Source of the DNA: Phoma sp. XZ068
Taxonomy: Eukaryota > Ascomycota > Dothideomycetes > Pleosporales > Didymellaceae
Direction: 5' to 3'
Length of the DNA stretch: 64,000 nucleotides
Assembly: GCA_004835665.1 (NCBI GenBank)
Contig: RBKR01000001.1
Coordinates: 496,001-560,000 of the forward strand
Under the pieces are notes generated by a model that made no database searches, was not told the DNA's origin, and was given only the letters and a program-made list of their open reading frames with translations. The translations under genes were made by a program, and so were the position numbers. Positions 11,604-22,288 of this stretch are shown in pieces; positions within the stretch are counted from its first letter, which is position 1; each line of letters begins with the position of its first letter.

Positions 11604-12704
11604 ATGTCGACCTCAAAGCAAACGCCGATCATGGAAGCACTTACAGCTGCATTAAAAGCCGGTCCCGCTCAAAAGCGCGAAGAGTCATTCTACCTACCCA
11701 AACCACAGACATATTATACATTCCCGCCAGATGGAACATGGACACCAGCATCCTCCACCCAGAGCCCTCCACCAGATTCAAAGGCTTCTATCGACCCCAG
11801 AGCCATTCGCCTAATATCATGGAATATCGACATGCTTGTTCCCTTTGGCAACGAACGCATGACCGCCGCCCTCGCCCACCTCGAGAGCCTAGTTGGCTCA
11901 ACACCACCAGGCACTGCCATCATCATTTTCTTGCAAGAGATGACAACATCGGATATCAATTTGATCACTTCCTCTTCATGGATACAAGCTCGCTTTGCTA
12001 TCACGGATAAAGATGGCTCGTCCTGGCTATCATCACATTATGGTACAACGACCCTCATCGATGCCCGCCTGAGCATCACATCAGTCTTCCGCGTCCCGTT
12101 TCTCAGCAAGTTTGATCGAGATGGATTGTTTGTGGATATTGCTCTCCTTCCTACATGCTCCCCTGGCGTATCCGCCTCAAGCCCAAGACGGTCCAAAGTA
12201 TTGCGCCTCTGCAACGTGCACCTCGAGTCTCTTATTGCCAATCCACCAGTCCGACAACACCAGATCTCCGCCGCTGCTGTATATCTCCAGGCGCCAGAAG
12301 TAGTGTGTGCTCTCCTGGCCGGCGATCTTAACGCCATTGAGCCTTTTGATCGAACGTTGCACTCCGACAACGGCCTCAATGATGCATATATATCCCTCGG
12401 GGGCGAAGAAGACAGCGAAGAAGGCTACACTTGGGGCTACCAGGTTCCTGCATCGATGAGGGAGCAGTTCGGATGTAGCCGCATGGACAAAATACTATTC
12501 CATGGCGATGTTAATGTGAAAAATCTGGCGAGGGTTGGTATTAATATCAAGGTGGCGGAGGATGTCAAGAAAATAATAGGGATAACGGAAGGACAAGACT
12601 GGGTCAGTGATCACTACGGGCTTTCGGGGATTTTTGAAATTGCGGAGAAATGGTCGTTGAGTGCAACAGAGGAGGAAATGTCAGTGAAGCCGAAGCTATC
12701 TTGA
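11604..12704 (+). CDS. TDP2-like endonuclease/exonuclease/phosphatase-family phosphodiesterase
   Basis: Single exon, 366 residues from MSTSKQTP. The fold's metal and catalytic motifs appear in order: SWNIDML (N74, with the TDP2-like D76), FLQEM (E112), NVHLES, GDLN (D241, N243) and SDHYGL (D336, H337). The WNID signature and spacing resemble tyrosyl-DNA phosphodiesterase 2, which cleaves 5'-phosphotyrosyl bonds left by topoisomerase II. An upstream extension of the frame exists but begins without ATG, so 11604 is taken as the start. There is no secretion signal. The superfamily is certain; the TDP2 assignment is likely, and other EEP enzymes remain possible. Confidence 0.85.
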   Translation: MSTSKQTPIMEALTAALKAGPAQKREESFYLPKPQTYYTFPPDGTWTPASSTQSPPPDSKASIDPRAIRLISWNIDMLVPFGNERMTAALAHLESLVGSTPPGTAIIIFLQEMTTSDINLITSSSWIQARFAITDKDGSSWLSSHYGTTTLIDARLSITSVFRVPFLSKFDRDGLFVDIALLPTCSPGVSASSPRRSKVLRLCNVHLESLIANPPVRQHQISAAAVYLQAPEVVCALLAGDLNAIEPFDRTLHSDNGLNDAYISLGGEEDSEEGYTWGYQVPASMREQFGCSRMDKILFHGDVNVKNLARVGINIKVAEDVKKIIGITEGQDWVSDHYGLSGIFEIAEKWSLSATEEEMSVKPKLS

Positions 12705-12966
12705 AATGTAGCGGTCTGGTGGCCATTCGACCAAGCCTCTCGTGTCGCACAAACAGGTGGTTTTAATTGTGTAACGATGTCTTTGGCACACGGCAGGCTT
12801 TGAGGACGACTGAGAAACGTCATATATTACTTGTAGAAAATCTTATAGTCCGGCATACCTTTTAGAGGCTGCAATCCAGGATTCCCTGAATACCTCTCAT
12901 ATTTCACAGACACGCACGCTTCTGTCCCGCTCTTTCAGCTACTTGAGATTGAGTGTGTCAACTGAG

Positions 12967-14823
12967 CTATATGATATCAAACACCGTAAACCCAAGATCC
13001 TCGAGGTTCGACCAAGTTCCATCGGGTAGGACATTCTTAGACATATTTCTGAAGCCCCATTTATGATCGACGACAAAGGCGACGTTGATCATCATATATT
13101 TGTTCTCCCCAAGTGCGCGTAGTATAAAAGGAAACCCAATGCCGAACAGCCCAACAAGCACATCGGTCTCTAGTATACCGTCGGGATGGTACGTTTTCCC
13201 ACAGAGTCCAGTCTCTGTTACGAAGAAGGATTGATGTCTGGCAGTGAGTGACGTGTCTGTTAAAACTTCCTTGTCTGTGCCTTGAGATTCATCTACCTTC
13301 GGAGGCTGACAGCCCAGGAACCTTTCGAAAGCGTTCATACGGTCCATCTGGCGAGAGTCCGCTGCTTCTACTGAATCCATACCGTGTATAGCCCTGAAAA
13401 ATGTATCGGATGTAAATCCTTTGTCTTTTGCAGCAGAGTGGTAAAGTTCGTGTAACCAATGCACTTCTTCAGTCACGCGAAATGATTCAGGAGTCGATGC
13501 CCATGAGATCTGACCGAGTACAACTCCAATTGCGGAGAGGGTTTTGTAATCGCTAGAGATCCTCGCTATACATGTTGACCTGCGGAAATTCCCAAAGAAG
13601 CACCGTACCACAAAGTCGTCTTCTCCAAGCAGGCGTCCAGCATGCCAGGGCTTGGTTCCTATAGTAGGGATCTCCGCAAATACCGAAGAGTTATAGACGA
13701 AGCTAGGGACCCACGAAGGCCGACTTGAGTTGCTTTGAAAGCTGGCAACATTCTTGTTTCGCACTTCATGCAGCGGGAAACACCAGTAGAGCTGGACCTC
13801 TTTGTTTTGCAGCATAGCTGCTGTGGCTTGCGCTAGTACCATCTGGAGAGGGAGAGCGTAATTTGGAACAATGGGATGGTCTGCATGCTTAGTGACAGCC
13901 AGAACGCCGTATATTTTATCGCGGGGATCAGTCGCCAGGAGGTGTTCTGTGTCTTGAAGCCGGTCAAACAATGGCCTCTTCTTTGATCCGCTCCTAAGTC
14001 TCGGGAAATTGCTCAGCCTTGCGAGGTGATGTACAGCATTTTGCATGACCATCCTTTCGCGCCCATTCTTGGTTGTCCCATCCCATCTCCATATCGAATC
14101 GGAAAGTTGAGTGATAGCGGAAAACATCGCGGACCCTTTCACACAGCGCTTTCCTAAATAGAATTCAGGATCATGTGGGGAAAGAATGAATTCTTGAACA
14201 ACCCATACTCGAGAGAACCAAGGTAGCTCACTTAACCGGCACACATCTTTCAGAAGTGGGATGAGTTTCCGTTCCAAATGTCGGTTGCCGAACGGGTCCA
14301 TTGAAAAGTCTAGGAAATATTTGTAGTTATATTTCTTGGTTGATTCTAACCATATCAGAACGCGCTTAGCACAGCTGTAGACTTGGCTCATGAGTTGGAC
14401 TTGGTTGCTACGTTCCTTCAGGTTACTTTGGTCAATACAAAGGGCATCCGCCCAGAGGATGCGAGTACTTTTGCGGTCTCTGAGATGACGAAGAGCGCAG
14501 TCCAAACTCTCTGTGATGATGAGCTTATGGATTTGGTTTACACAAATACAGCGAGAGGATAGTTTTTCCCCCCAAGCGTACGATAGCGCCGAGTATTGTG
14601 GTCGGTCGTCCAGGCTGACAACCTCCAAGCGAATTCGCAGATCGTTGCCGAAATTTCCAGGTTCCAGATGTAGCAGCCGGATTTCGTGCTTCTCTTCGTT
14701 CAAAGGATCGTAAGGTCCCGTTTTGGTATGGTGCTCAGGCAGGACTGCGAGCTCGGCCATATTAGTGGGCTTGTTCTTGCTAGTTCGATGTAAGAGCGCC
14801 TTTGCACGCTCAATCAGCGCCAT
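12967..14823 (-). CDS. HET-domain protein (heterokaryon incompatibility type)
   Basis: One exon, 618 residues. The HET domain begins with YSALSYAWGE near residue 77. It continues with the block ILWADALCIDQSNLKERSNQVQLM and ends with YSCAKRVLIWLE near residue 158, the three conserved blocks of the family. The rest is a long, poorly conserved region with a DPRDKIYGVLAVT block typical of these proteins. HET proteins trigger cell death after fusion of unlike hyphae or as NLR-like effectors. The partner or ligand is not visible. No intron is needed. Its place at the edge of a region with broken genes fits the usual fast evolution of this family. Confidence 0.9.
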   Translation of the reverse strand: MALIERAKALLHRTSKNKPTNMAELAVLPEHHTKTGPYDPLNEEKHEIRLLHLEPGNFGNDLRIRLEVVSLDDRPQYSALSYAWGEKLSSRCICVNQIHKLIITESLDCALRHLRDRKSTRILWADALCIDQSNLKERSNQVQLMSQVYSCAKRVLIWLESTKKYNYKYFLDFSMDPFGNRHLERKLIPLLKDVCRLSELPWFSRVWVVQEFILSPHDPEFYLGKRCVKGSAMFSAITQLSDSIWRWDGTTKNGRERMVMQNAVHHLARLSNFPRLRSGSKKRPLFDRLQDTEHLLATDPRDKIYGVLAVTKHADHPIVPNYALPLQMVLAQATAAMLQNKEVQLYWCFPLHEVRNKNVASFQSNSSRPSWVPSFVYNSSVFAEIPTIGTKPWHAGRLLGEDDFVVRCFFGNFRRSTCIARISSDYKTLSAIGVVLGQISWASTPESFRVTEEVHWLHELYHSAAKDKGFTSDTFFRAIHGMDSVEAADSRQMDRMNAFERFLGCQPPKVDESQGTDKEVLTDTSLTARHQSFFVTETGLCGKTYHPDGILETDVLVGLFGIGFPFILRALGENKYMMINVAFVVDHKWGFRNMSKNVLPDGTWSNLEDLGFTVFDII

Positions 14824-16472
14824 TGTGATAGACCTCCTAATTGTTTACAGTCTAAAATGGAGTGATGCGGCTGGGTTGCGATGATTCAGGCTGGGAACAA
14901 AGATGATGGGTACCCGTTGTAGCAAGGCTGACGTCGGTTAGGTTGCCACTGAGAGTAGCCGTGAGATCAAGACCTCCAAATAGAACGAGTACTGGGAGCC
15001 AATATATAACCCTGTGCCGGGTCAAAGTTCGGCAGAGCGACAGGTTTCCACGCGTCGGAAGATCCATACTCTGGTGTTGAGATAACACTGTTGGCGCCAA
15101 GCATGAGGCTGCGTTCAGCTGCGCCACGGCTGAGAAAGGCGGGTAATGACAAGTCCGCGACTTTGCAAAGTTGATGGCGACCAGAATACTTACATAGACG
15201 TCAGAGCACATGGCCCGAATACTTCCAGCCTTAGTGGTTGCTGCGCCATCTTGACTAGGTACATAGGTACCTAGGTAGTCACCGCGTACGGCGCAGCGGC
15301 GCCGGGATTTGGGCGTGTAGATGACCTTCTGAGCCATCATTGATTCACATCCAACTCCCATTTGTGTGAACGAAATATCAGAGTTCTCAACCCTTGCCTC
15401 TCTATCGCGTGTCCTTTCTGCCTTACATCCATGCTAACCACCGCCGTCGAGGCACGGTTGATAGCTTCGGTCCTACTGAGCGGACCAGTCATCCTGTGAG
15501 ATCTAAGTATTGGGTGGTTTGCCAATAGAATTTCCATCGTTTTGATGTAGACGTCACCAAGGTCTACAGTCATTAGTTTGAGCGATCTATAGAATCTGTT
15601 TTGCGCTGAAATCATCGCACCCCCGACACTTTGAAACGGCGGTTCGAACACATACTTGACTATAGATCTTTATGTGTACCACTGGTCTTCGGTCGTACCT
15701 TGAGGCAATACCCGATGTTCTTCTACTGTCGAGAAATAGGGTACTGGAATACAACCTTCTGGAACGTAGGATCCTGGCCGAACATACGAATCGCATGTAG
15801 CAGGCAGAGCAGACCCAATCTTGGTCTTGGAGCATGAAGGAAACGTCGGCTGCTTACCGCTCGAGAAATCCGGCCCTGGGCATACATTCATTCGTACACA
15901 TGAGGGTTTCAAAGTTTGCAGCTAGTACGGAGAAGCTTTTGGCCAACGCGAGCTCGGGTGCAATAATGCCACAGGATGCGACATGGAGTATACAAGGATA
16001 CATTAAATATTGAGGTAAAGCTTTACGAAAAGCCTTCAAATAGTTCTTGAAGCACTTCGTCGAGGAACCGCCACGGAATGATGAAAGCGTTCAAGGTGTA
16101 ACGAATCCACTTTGTACAGACTGCTTGACTTCATACACAACCACCTCCGGACAACTATGCTGGTAGAGAAGTATATACTTCTATGGAAAATTGACAGCTT
16201 CCAAGTTCACAGATATTGGTACATGTTCGTAATATATCTTCCTTTGGTTACAGAATCACCGATCGGGCTTTAAAAAACCTCGCCCTTTTTCAACGGCCTT
16301 CCAGGGAGCGCGCCTGCAAAGCCGGCGCACCGCTCATCTCGCAGGGCGGCTATTTGCCCGTTGCATGTGCAACTACACGCTGGATCTACAGCGTTTTCTC
16401 CAAACGGCAGGCGGCATTTAGGGCTGGTGAGGAAATCGGCGCGATTTAGAGGGTATATTTGTGAGCGAAGAC
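14824..16472. other. Intergenic, no supported gene
   Basis: Contains a short run of TAGGTA-type motifs near 15256 and several open frames of 60-170 codons without motifs. No gene can be supported. Confidence 0.5.
15256..15278. repeat. TAGGTAC-type short palindromic repeat
   Basis: Three closely spaced TAGGTA units, the last two forming a TAGGTACCTAGGTA palindrome. Runs of this motif are common in ascomycete intergenic DNA. Function is unknown. Confidence 0.5.
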
Positions 16473-17988
16473 CTACGATAGTTCGCAGCCACCGTCCGAT
16501 TGGAATGGCTTGTTCCACTCTTCTTCATCGCCACCAATGTAGGAACATGTGAATGTGGGAAGACCGTTCTTGTCTTTGTTATTCTCATCGATTGTGCAGT
16601 TACTGGGCACTGGTTCGGAGTCCTGCACATCGTTCTCGTTCTTGGGAAAGTCAGGTTCTGGGGCCGCCACTGGTGGATCTCCACCAGTGTCATGTGCAGC
16701 CTGAGCGGCTTGAAGCTGTCCCTTTTTCAATTCGTCATGCAGCATTGAATCCCAATTCCACCTTTTGTTATACCAATAGTATAAGAAGAACCAAGAGTAG
16801 CTATCAGCTGTTGTCAGAAGTCAGTAGCAGCCCTTTCGAGCGTCGGGGTTTTTGAGAGTAATCTTACCATTTGAACGGACAGTCGGATTGTCCCTGCCAC
16901 GACCGTTCTCTATCTACTTATGCGCAAATTGGGTACATATAGTTTCGCCGTAGATGCCCATACTACACTGGAGCCCGCCTCCAAGATACCGTCGATGTCT
17001 TGAACTAGAGCGAGTCAGGAGGGAATTGCGCTGGTAGCGTGGTATATGTTGACTTACTTCGACCGCCTGCGTATTTGATCGCGTCAACGTGCATATACTC
17101 GTGGATGAGAACACGTTCATAAGTGTCGAGATTACTGATGAGGACATTGGGTTTCTTGACGTTCGCAGTCCGTTCCTCTAGGTACTTAAGGCTCTTGTCG
17201 TTAAAGAATCGAGTACAAAATGTAATTGTCCAAGCACCATCTACCGGCTCGTTAGTGGAATTGATAGCCTAAATTGTAGCTGACAGAACTTACATGGAGA
17301 CCCTGTTGGTATTGTGGTGAAGGCTGTATTAAGAGTCCAATATGTCAGCGCCAGACGCGAAATGATTGTAGAGGCACTGCAAGAGACATACGTCGACCCT
17401 GTTTCACTGCACTTTTGTTCACCACGAGGCTGCTTGGCGAAGTCGCATGTATACCAAATTTTCCTCAGGTCCCTGTCCTTCCGAGCAGGACCTTCCTTTG
17501 GGTAACGCGCTACTTGTTGAATGTTGTCTGACGCACAACATTAGCGAACTGGGCATACAAGACGTGCTCAAATAGCATGATCAATTAGACTTACGTATTA
17601 TGTGGGATGCAATTGCCCTCGTCTCATCGCCGCTTTGGAGCCACAGACGATAATCTCCAAAGTAGCGGTTCCACGCCGTCGAATCGTATGGTCGAGTATC
17701 TTCTGAAACCATCTTTAATATCCACCCTGCAGCACGCGTGGAGAAAACTATTTTGTCGAGTTGTTCTGGGGTGCAGGTAGTAAAGGTCTGGTTCCATTTG
17801 ATCCCTTGAAATTCGTTGTTGAGATCTCCCAGCTCCCATTTCCAAACGCTGTTTCTCGCAGAGAGGGACGGCTTGCCGTGAACAGGAATATCTGCCGCTT
17901 GGAGACTACTACTTAGGTTGATGGGATATGCAAAACTGAAAGGAAGGACTGAAGCAACAAGGACGATGTGGTAGAGGCAGACCATCAT
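16473..17988 (-). pseudogene. Secreted HExxH metallopeptidase-like gene, apparently broken
   Basis: Exons in phase are 17295..17988 less intron 17528..17594 (exon ends 17595 and 17294), then 17058..17240, a piece from 17004 down to 16868, and 16473..16807. The product starts with a signal peptide (MVCLYHIVLVASVLPFSFAYP). It carries HEYMHVDAIKYAGG, a zinc-binding HExxH like that of fungal secreted metallo-endopeptidases. It ends with a conserved-looking block ADSYSWFFLYYWYNKRWNWD and a long acidic tail. In the fourth piece the natural frame after the splice (DIDGILEAG) does not match the frame of MGIYGETICTQFAHK, so a one-base frame change is needed near 16975-16990. An in-frame TAG at 16914..16916 then separates FAHK from IENGRGRDNP. 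Either the gene is dead, the splicing is unusual or the sequence has errors. The peptidase identity is probable. Confidence 0.6.
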
Positions 17989-18831
17989 GCCGTTGCAAGT
18001 GGATTGTGGAAAGAAAAGATTTCATACGCGGGCTGAGAGAAGAAAAGGAGAAGCAGAGTGGATGCTCAGTTGGATGGTCTGTTGAACATGGAGTGACGGA
18101 AATCTGCTTCTTATACGTTATGCAGCATACATGGGGCTAAAAGTTTCCCTCATCTTTGCATTCAAGTTATGGCGCTACATAGCAATGCTATCGGACCATA
18201 CACAACCTAACCAGGTGGCGAGACATAACCGCATGATGGCGGCGTGAACAACTAATCACTCGGTTCATACTCAATGACGAAGCGCTCAGGAACACCACCA
18301 GCTATTTACAGCTAAGACTTGAATAAGAAATTCACAGATTTAGATCACCATGTGAGGTAGGGCATGTCCCTCCCCATCATACGTATAGGCTACGGGATGC
18401 AGTTCTCAAACCCAGACCAGGAGGATACTTAGCCCTGCTCATTTTGATTGCACCAGCGCAGCAGACGGCAATCGTATCTGAAGAGCCAAAAAATCACGCC
18501 GCGTTTGATGGCAAGGCAGAAAACATCGTGTTGCATTTCGTTATGAGTGGTGCTACTGTGGAGTCTTGAAGGCGTTTCCCGGCGTGTAGGACCTTAGCTT
18601 AGGCTTTTACCGCCGTGCTACTTGAGCAGGAGAAACCGTTCGAAACAGGTCAATGGCGCTTAGGTCCTCGGAGTCCGTAAACATTGTGATCAAGGTAGGT
18701 TTGCGGCGTGGGTACAACTGCCAAGCTCACATTCTGCACGTGCACCTATGGACGGCGCTAATCTTGAGGCTGAAGCTTACCTTAAAGTCAACACTAAACA
18801 TCGTCAAATGTGAAAACTCAGGAAGACCAAG
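17989..18831. other. Intergenic
   Basis: Upstream of the broken peptidase gene. From about 18600 it shows weak similarity to the region just upstream of 19778, marking the left part of a tandem duplication. Otherwise nothing is seen. Confidence 0.5.
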
Positions 18832-19485
18832 ATGTTTTATCTCGTGATCTCCGCACTTGACGTTTTCTCTGTTGCTATTAAGGGCGTTGACGCGCGGAAC
18901 ACACTGGAGAGCCCTTTCGGAGTCACCTTCACACCAACTTCGGTCCTCGCGTCCAGGATCAATGGCTCTGGATTGGTCGAGATGACCAAACACCCTCTCG
19001 GTTTTCTGACCCATTCGATATGAGCAGCGCATGGGTATTTGAGTATGCCATCAGACCAGTAACTGAGAGCTTGAGCAAGCAACTTGGACATGAGCCTAAA
19101 TACGCGGCTCTTTTTGTACCAACGATATTCCATTCAAGATACAGAGACGCTGCGCTCGATGGGGTTCATGCGCACGAAGATGTGGAGCGACCCTTCAGAG
19201 AAGGTTGGGCTCGCGAAGCCACCTGTCGCGGATATAGGTTCTTAGAGTATTCGATCAATAGTCCTGTCTGGTGAAGCATCCCCTGTATGGACTAGAAAGC
19301 TCGGCGAGATGGCTCGTATTTTAGTAGGGACAGAGACAGCGAAAATCATGACCGACATCGATCCTTCTGAGGTTGTAGCGCATGGTGCGGCTTTGTGGGC
19401 CCAACTCGTGCAACAGTATCCAGACGATTTCGTGATACAAAGAGGAAGTAGGGCGGACGGATCAGCGGATCACGATGAGCTCTGA
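18832..19485 (+). pseudogene. Decayed Hsp70-like gene copy A ending in HDEL
   Basis: Three blocks match the intact neighbour at 19778..20852. The first is a hydrophobic start with SPFGVTFTPTSVLASR, in frame until a TGA at 19021..19023. The second is a block with SLSKQLGHEPKYAALFVPTIF in another frame, ending at about 19274. The third is a C-terminal block IVLSGEAS...KIMTDIDPSEVVAHGAALWAQ in a third frame, ending HDEL and TGA at 19485. The piece that would join blocks two and three (about 100 codons plus the intron in the neighbour) is missing. With two frame changes and an internal deletion it cannot encode the full protein. It still keeps a perfect fungal ER-retrieval signal, so its ancestor was probably an ER-lumen protein. 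No splice sites that would rescue it were found. Confidence 0.65.
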
Positions 19486-19777
19486 GTCAAAGGATGGCCA
19501 GGCACTGACAGTAAGACGGGCACGGTGCATTGCATTGGTGATACGCTCACAGATGCCCCCTTCTTGAGTCTTGGCAGTGTTCCTCGTGTGGCAAGAATTC
19601 TCTATTACAAGCATTTTGCCGCCGCGCCAGTTCAGGTTCTGCATGAGCCAAACCAGGTTGATGGCGCTTCGAAGTCCGTAGAGGACATGAGCGAAGGCGT
19701 AATTGCGGCCCGGTTGGGGGTGGCGTGCGCAAGGTTTGGGCGCCAGCTCAGGTCATAAATTCACCCATAAATGATGT

Positions 19778-20852
19778 ATGAACCCGAAATTACATTACAA
19801 GAATATGCGGTGGCTCACTTACTATCCATTTGTCGTTTTTCGCATATTATCTGTGCTTGCAGCCATGACACAGCGACTTGGGAGCCCCTACGGGCTTACT
19901 TTCACACCTACTACAGTTATTGCATCTAGATTTAATACCTCCGAATCAGTCGAATTCACGAAAATGCCTCTTGGGCCAGAGTATCTGACCTTCTATCGGA
20001 GCGCCGTGCATCGGTTTACCGACCGGACCAATGCCCATCAAAGCAGCGATACGAGCAGGACGGAATCGATTTTTCGCACTTCTGTCCTTATGGTTACCGA
20101 GGAGCTGAGCAGACAACTTGGACACTTGCCTGAATACGCCGCGTTATTCTTTCCCTCTATCTTCAGTTTCACAGATAGAGGTGCTGCTATTACCGGCATA
20201 CTCGGCGACTATGGGGAACGGCCAATGAAGGACGGTAGAGCTTCGCAAGCTACGTGCCAAGGCTATGGGTTCCTGCAAGGGAAGAACCTTGGTCGGAAAC
20301 CCGAACAGTGCGATGATGCTGGTCCCGTGAACCTGGTCATTGTGCTTGAGTACGAAGAAGACTTTCTCTACGTTTGGCTGCTCGAAGTGGCCTTTGGATT
20401 GGGTATTTGCCCTGCCGAGCAGGATGAATTTTGCAGAGACTGTGGTGAACGTTCACGCGAGGTCAGTACCAGATGATAAGCTATAATGCGAGAAAGTAGT
20501 TTCACCATCCTAAAACGGCGTCTAGGGCATCGGTACAGAAGCGTATCGTAAACGCGTCAACAAATTTCTTTCAGATTTCGTTGAGCGAGTCCTACAGGAG
20601 TTTGAACGGGACAGCATCCGAGCGATAGTTGTATCTGGCGAGTCATCTGATGCGTGGACGACTGAGCTTGCCAAGATGGTACAAGATGCAGTTGGATCAG
20701 AATCAGCGAAGATCATGACTGATATTACGCCCTCTGAAGTGGTGCCTTATGGTGCAGCCGTATGGGCTAGAATGGTACAGCAAGAGTCGCACCGTTTCAA
20801 AATAGACGCTGGGAACACCTTAGACTACGAAATGAGCCGTGATGAACTCTGA
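19778..20852 (+). CDS. Hsp70-like ATPase-domain protein with signal peptide and C-terminal RDEL (copy B)
   Basis: Model join(19778..20461,20526..20852), 336 residues. The start could also be 19805, giving MRWLTYYPFVVFRILSVLAA, a good signal peptide. The intron 20462..20525 has a GTCAGT donor and TAG acceptor, phase 0. The C-terminal half resembles part of the Hsp70 nucleotide-binding domain: VIVLEYEEDFLYVWLLEV takes the place of the second phosphate loop, then IRAIVVSGESS and KIMTDITPSEVVPYGAAVWAR, the adenosine-loop region. The canonical glycine pair of the phosphate loop is gone, so ATPase activity is doubtful. There is no substrate-binding domain. The protein ends SRDEL, a variant of the KDEL/HDEL signal. 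Similar Hsp70-like proteins are expanded in Pleosporales-type fungi, usually cytosolic; ER placement here is inferred from the two ends. Confidence 0.7.
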
Positions 20853-20983
20853 TACTTGCGTCTCGTAACTCTTGCAGACATGGATTTTTTTCAGAATTTT
20901 GAAATTTTGTGTAGCAAATTAAGATTTTTTTGTTGTCATCACATAAAAGTCGTCCCTGCTGGCATTTACCCCATACGACTAGT

Positions 20984-22288
20984 TTATTTGTAGCTGCCAC
21001 CCACTGGGCCCTTGAGTCCAAAACAATTGGCGAAGTAAGTCACCGTAGCCGACCAATCACTGAACAATCCCTTGATGCCAATCTGATTAGCCAGAACATC
21101 CAAGACCTCATAGTACTGTCCATCATAGGACGTGATGTTGGCAACAGATTCAAAGTAGTACTCGCCACGACTCTTAACCGACGAAAGAGGCCCAGAGCGC
21201 TCAAACGTCCACGCAATGATGTCGAGCCCTGCAGCCTTGATTGCATGGGCGTATGCGGACGGGATAACGGTCTTGTTCTGGGGACCACCGATGCTGAGTA
21301 GCATGGGAAGAGAAGGGCCGATGATGTTGACGCCTGCTGCTTTAGCGATAGTGAGGTTGCTGATGCCGGCCGTGATGTCTTCAGGTGTGTCGTATTCTAC
21401 AAGGTAGATAGCTTGTTTGCCGAACTCGTGGTCGTACTTGAGCCAGAAAATAATGTCATCGTAAGTGAATGACTGCGGCCAGATGCGGCTGTAGTCGATA
21501 GACTTGTTGCGGAAAGCATCAACCATATCCTGGGCGTATTGCTGCTGGGTGTAGCCCTTGAAAGGCATGGGAACTTGAGCAGGCGGAGTTTTGAGCTCGG
21601 GGGTGAAGTTGCGGTAACCAGGGTAGTCGTTGACAAGGTCAATGTATTCATTCAACGTCAAAACTTTGCCGCAGGTATCGTACAGCTCTGTTCGCCAGGT
21701 AGGAGTACCGTACTGGTAGTCCTTAGGCGTACGAGCAGAAGCATTGAAACCGTCCTGCTTGCCGCAGAGACTGCTGTACTCAGCGATGGTGATATCTGAG
21801 GTGCAGCAGAGGGCGTTAGCGGGCGATGTCGCGTTTGCCGGGGTGAACGGAATGGTGCACTTCTTGGCCAACTCGGGCCGCAGAAGGATGTCGGTGGTCG
21901 TGTGCAAGTCGCAAAGAGAGTGACGACAGACAAGTCCACGGTCGCCAGTGAACGAGACATCACACTCCAGTACACCAGCACCCATGCGAGCTCCTGCATC
22001 TTCAGATTGTTTGGTCTCCTCAGGGAACTGAAGAGTACCACCGCCACGGTGACCAATCGAGAATTGGTTGATGGTGACAGGCTTGTTCTCGCAGGACTGC
22101 AGCTTCTGCTTCAATGGCCCATCGGTCATGTTGTTGATGATGTAGTAAGGACGAGGCCCCAAGGAGACAAGATAGCTGTCATTCTTGCTAGTATGACCAT
22201 GGTGACCAGTATTTCCAGTAGGGTAAGAGTTGCTGGTGGGAGCGGCAACGGCAGCAGCTGCAAGAGCGAGGGCCAAGAGAGAATTCAT
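20984..22288 (-). CDS. Secreted glycerophosphodiester phosphodiesterase (GDPD family)
   Basis: One exon, 434 residues, with an N-terminal signal peptide (MNSLLALALAAAAVAAP). The GDPD core is present: GHRGGG with H80 and R81, FPEET at 88-92, the E108/D110 pair in LECDVSF, and H123 in RHSLCD. These residues bind the calcium or magnesium ion and act in acid-base cleavage of glycerophosphodiesters to glycerol-3-phosphate and an alcohol. Many N-x-S/T sites and several cysteines fit an extracellular protein. It probably helps recover phosphate or choline from lipid-derived substrates. It sits tail to tail with the Hsp70-like copy, 131 bp away. The substrate range is not known. Confidence 0.88.
   Translation of the reverse strand: MNSLLALALAAAAVAAPTSNSYPTGNTGHHGHTSKNDSYLVSLGPRPYYIINNMTDGPLKQKLQSCENKPVTINQFSIGHRGGGTLQFPEETKQSEDAGARMGAGVLECDVSFTGDRGLVCRHSLCDLHTTTDILLRPELAKKCTIPFTPANATSPANALCCTSDITIAEYSSLCGKQDGFNASARTPKDYQYGTPTWRTELYDTCGKVLTLNEYIDLVNDYPGYRNFTPELKTPPAQVPMPFKGYTQQQYAQDMVDAFRNKSIDYSRIWPQSFTYDDIIFWLKYDHEFGKQAIYLVEYDTPEDITAGISNLTIAKAAGVNIIGPSLPMLLSIGGPQNKTVIPSAYAHAIKAAGLDIIAWTFERSGPLSSVKSRGEYYFESVANITSYDGQYYEVLDVLANQIGIKGLFSDWSATVTYFANCFGLKGPVGGSYK

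Noticed and set aside
14852..15361. 169-codon minus-strand open frame
   Set aside because: No motif, irregular composition, and it runs through the TAGGTA repeat; not supported as a gene.
16890..16916. A 24-bp intron that would remove the TAG in the metallopeptidase gene
   Set aside because: Far below the minimum intron size seen elsewhere in the window (about 46 bp), and it lacks a branch site.
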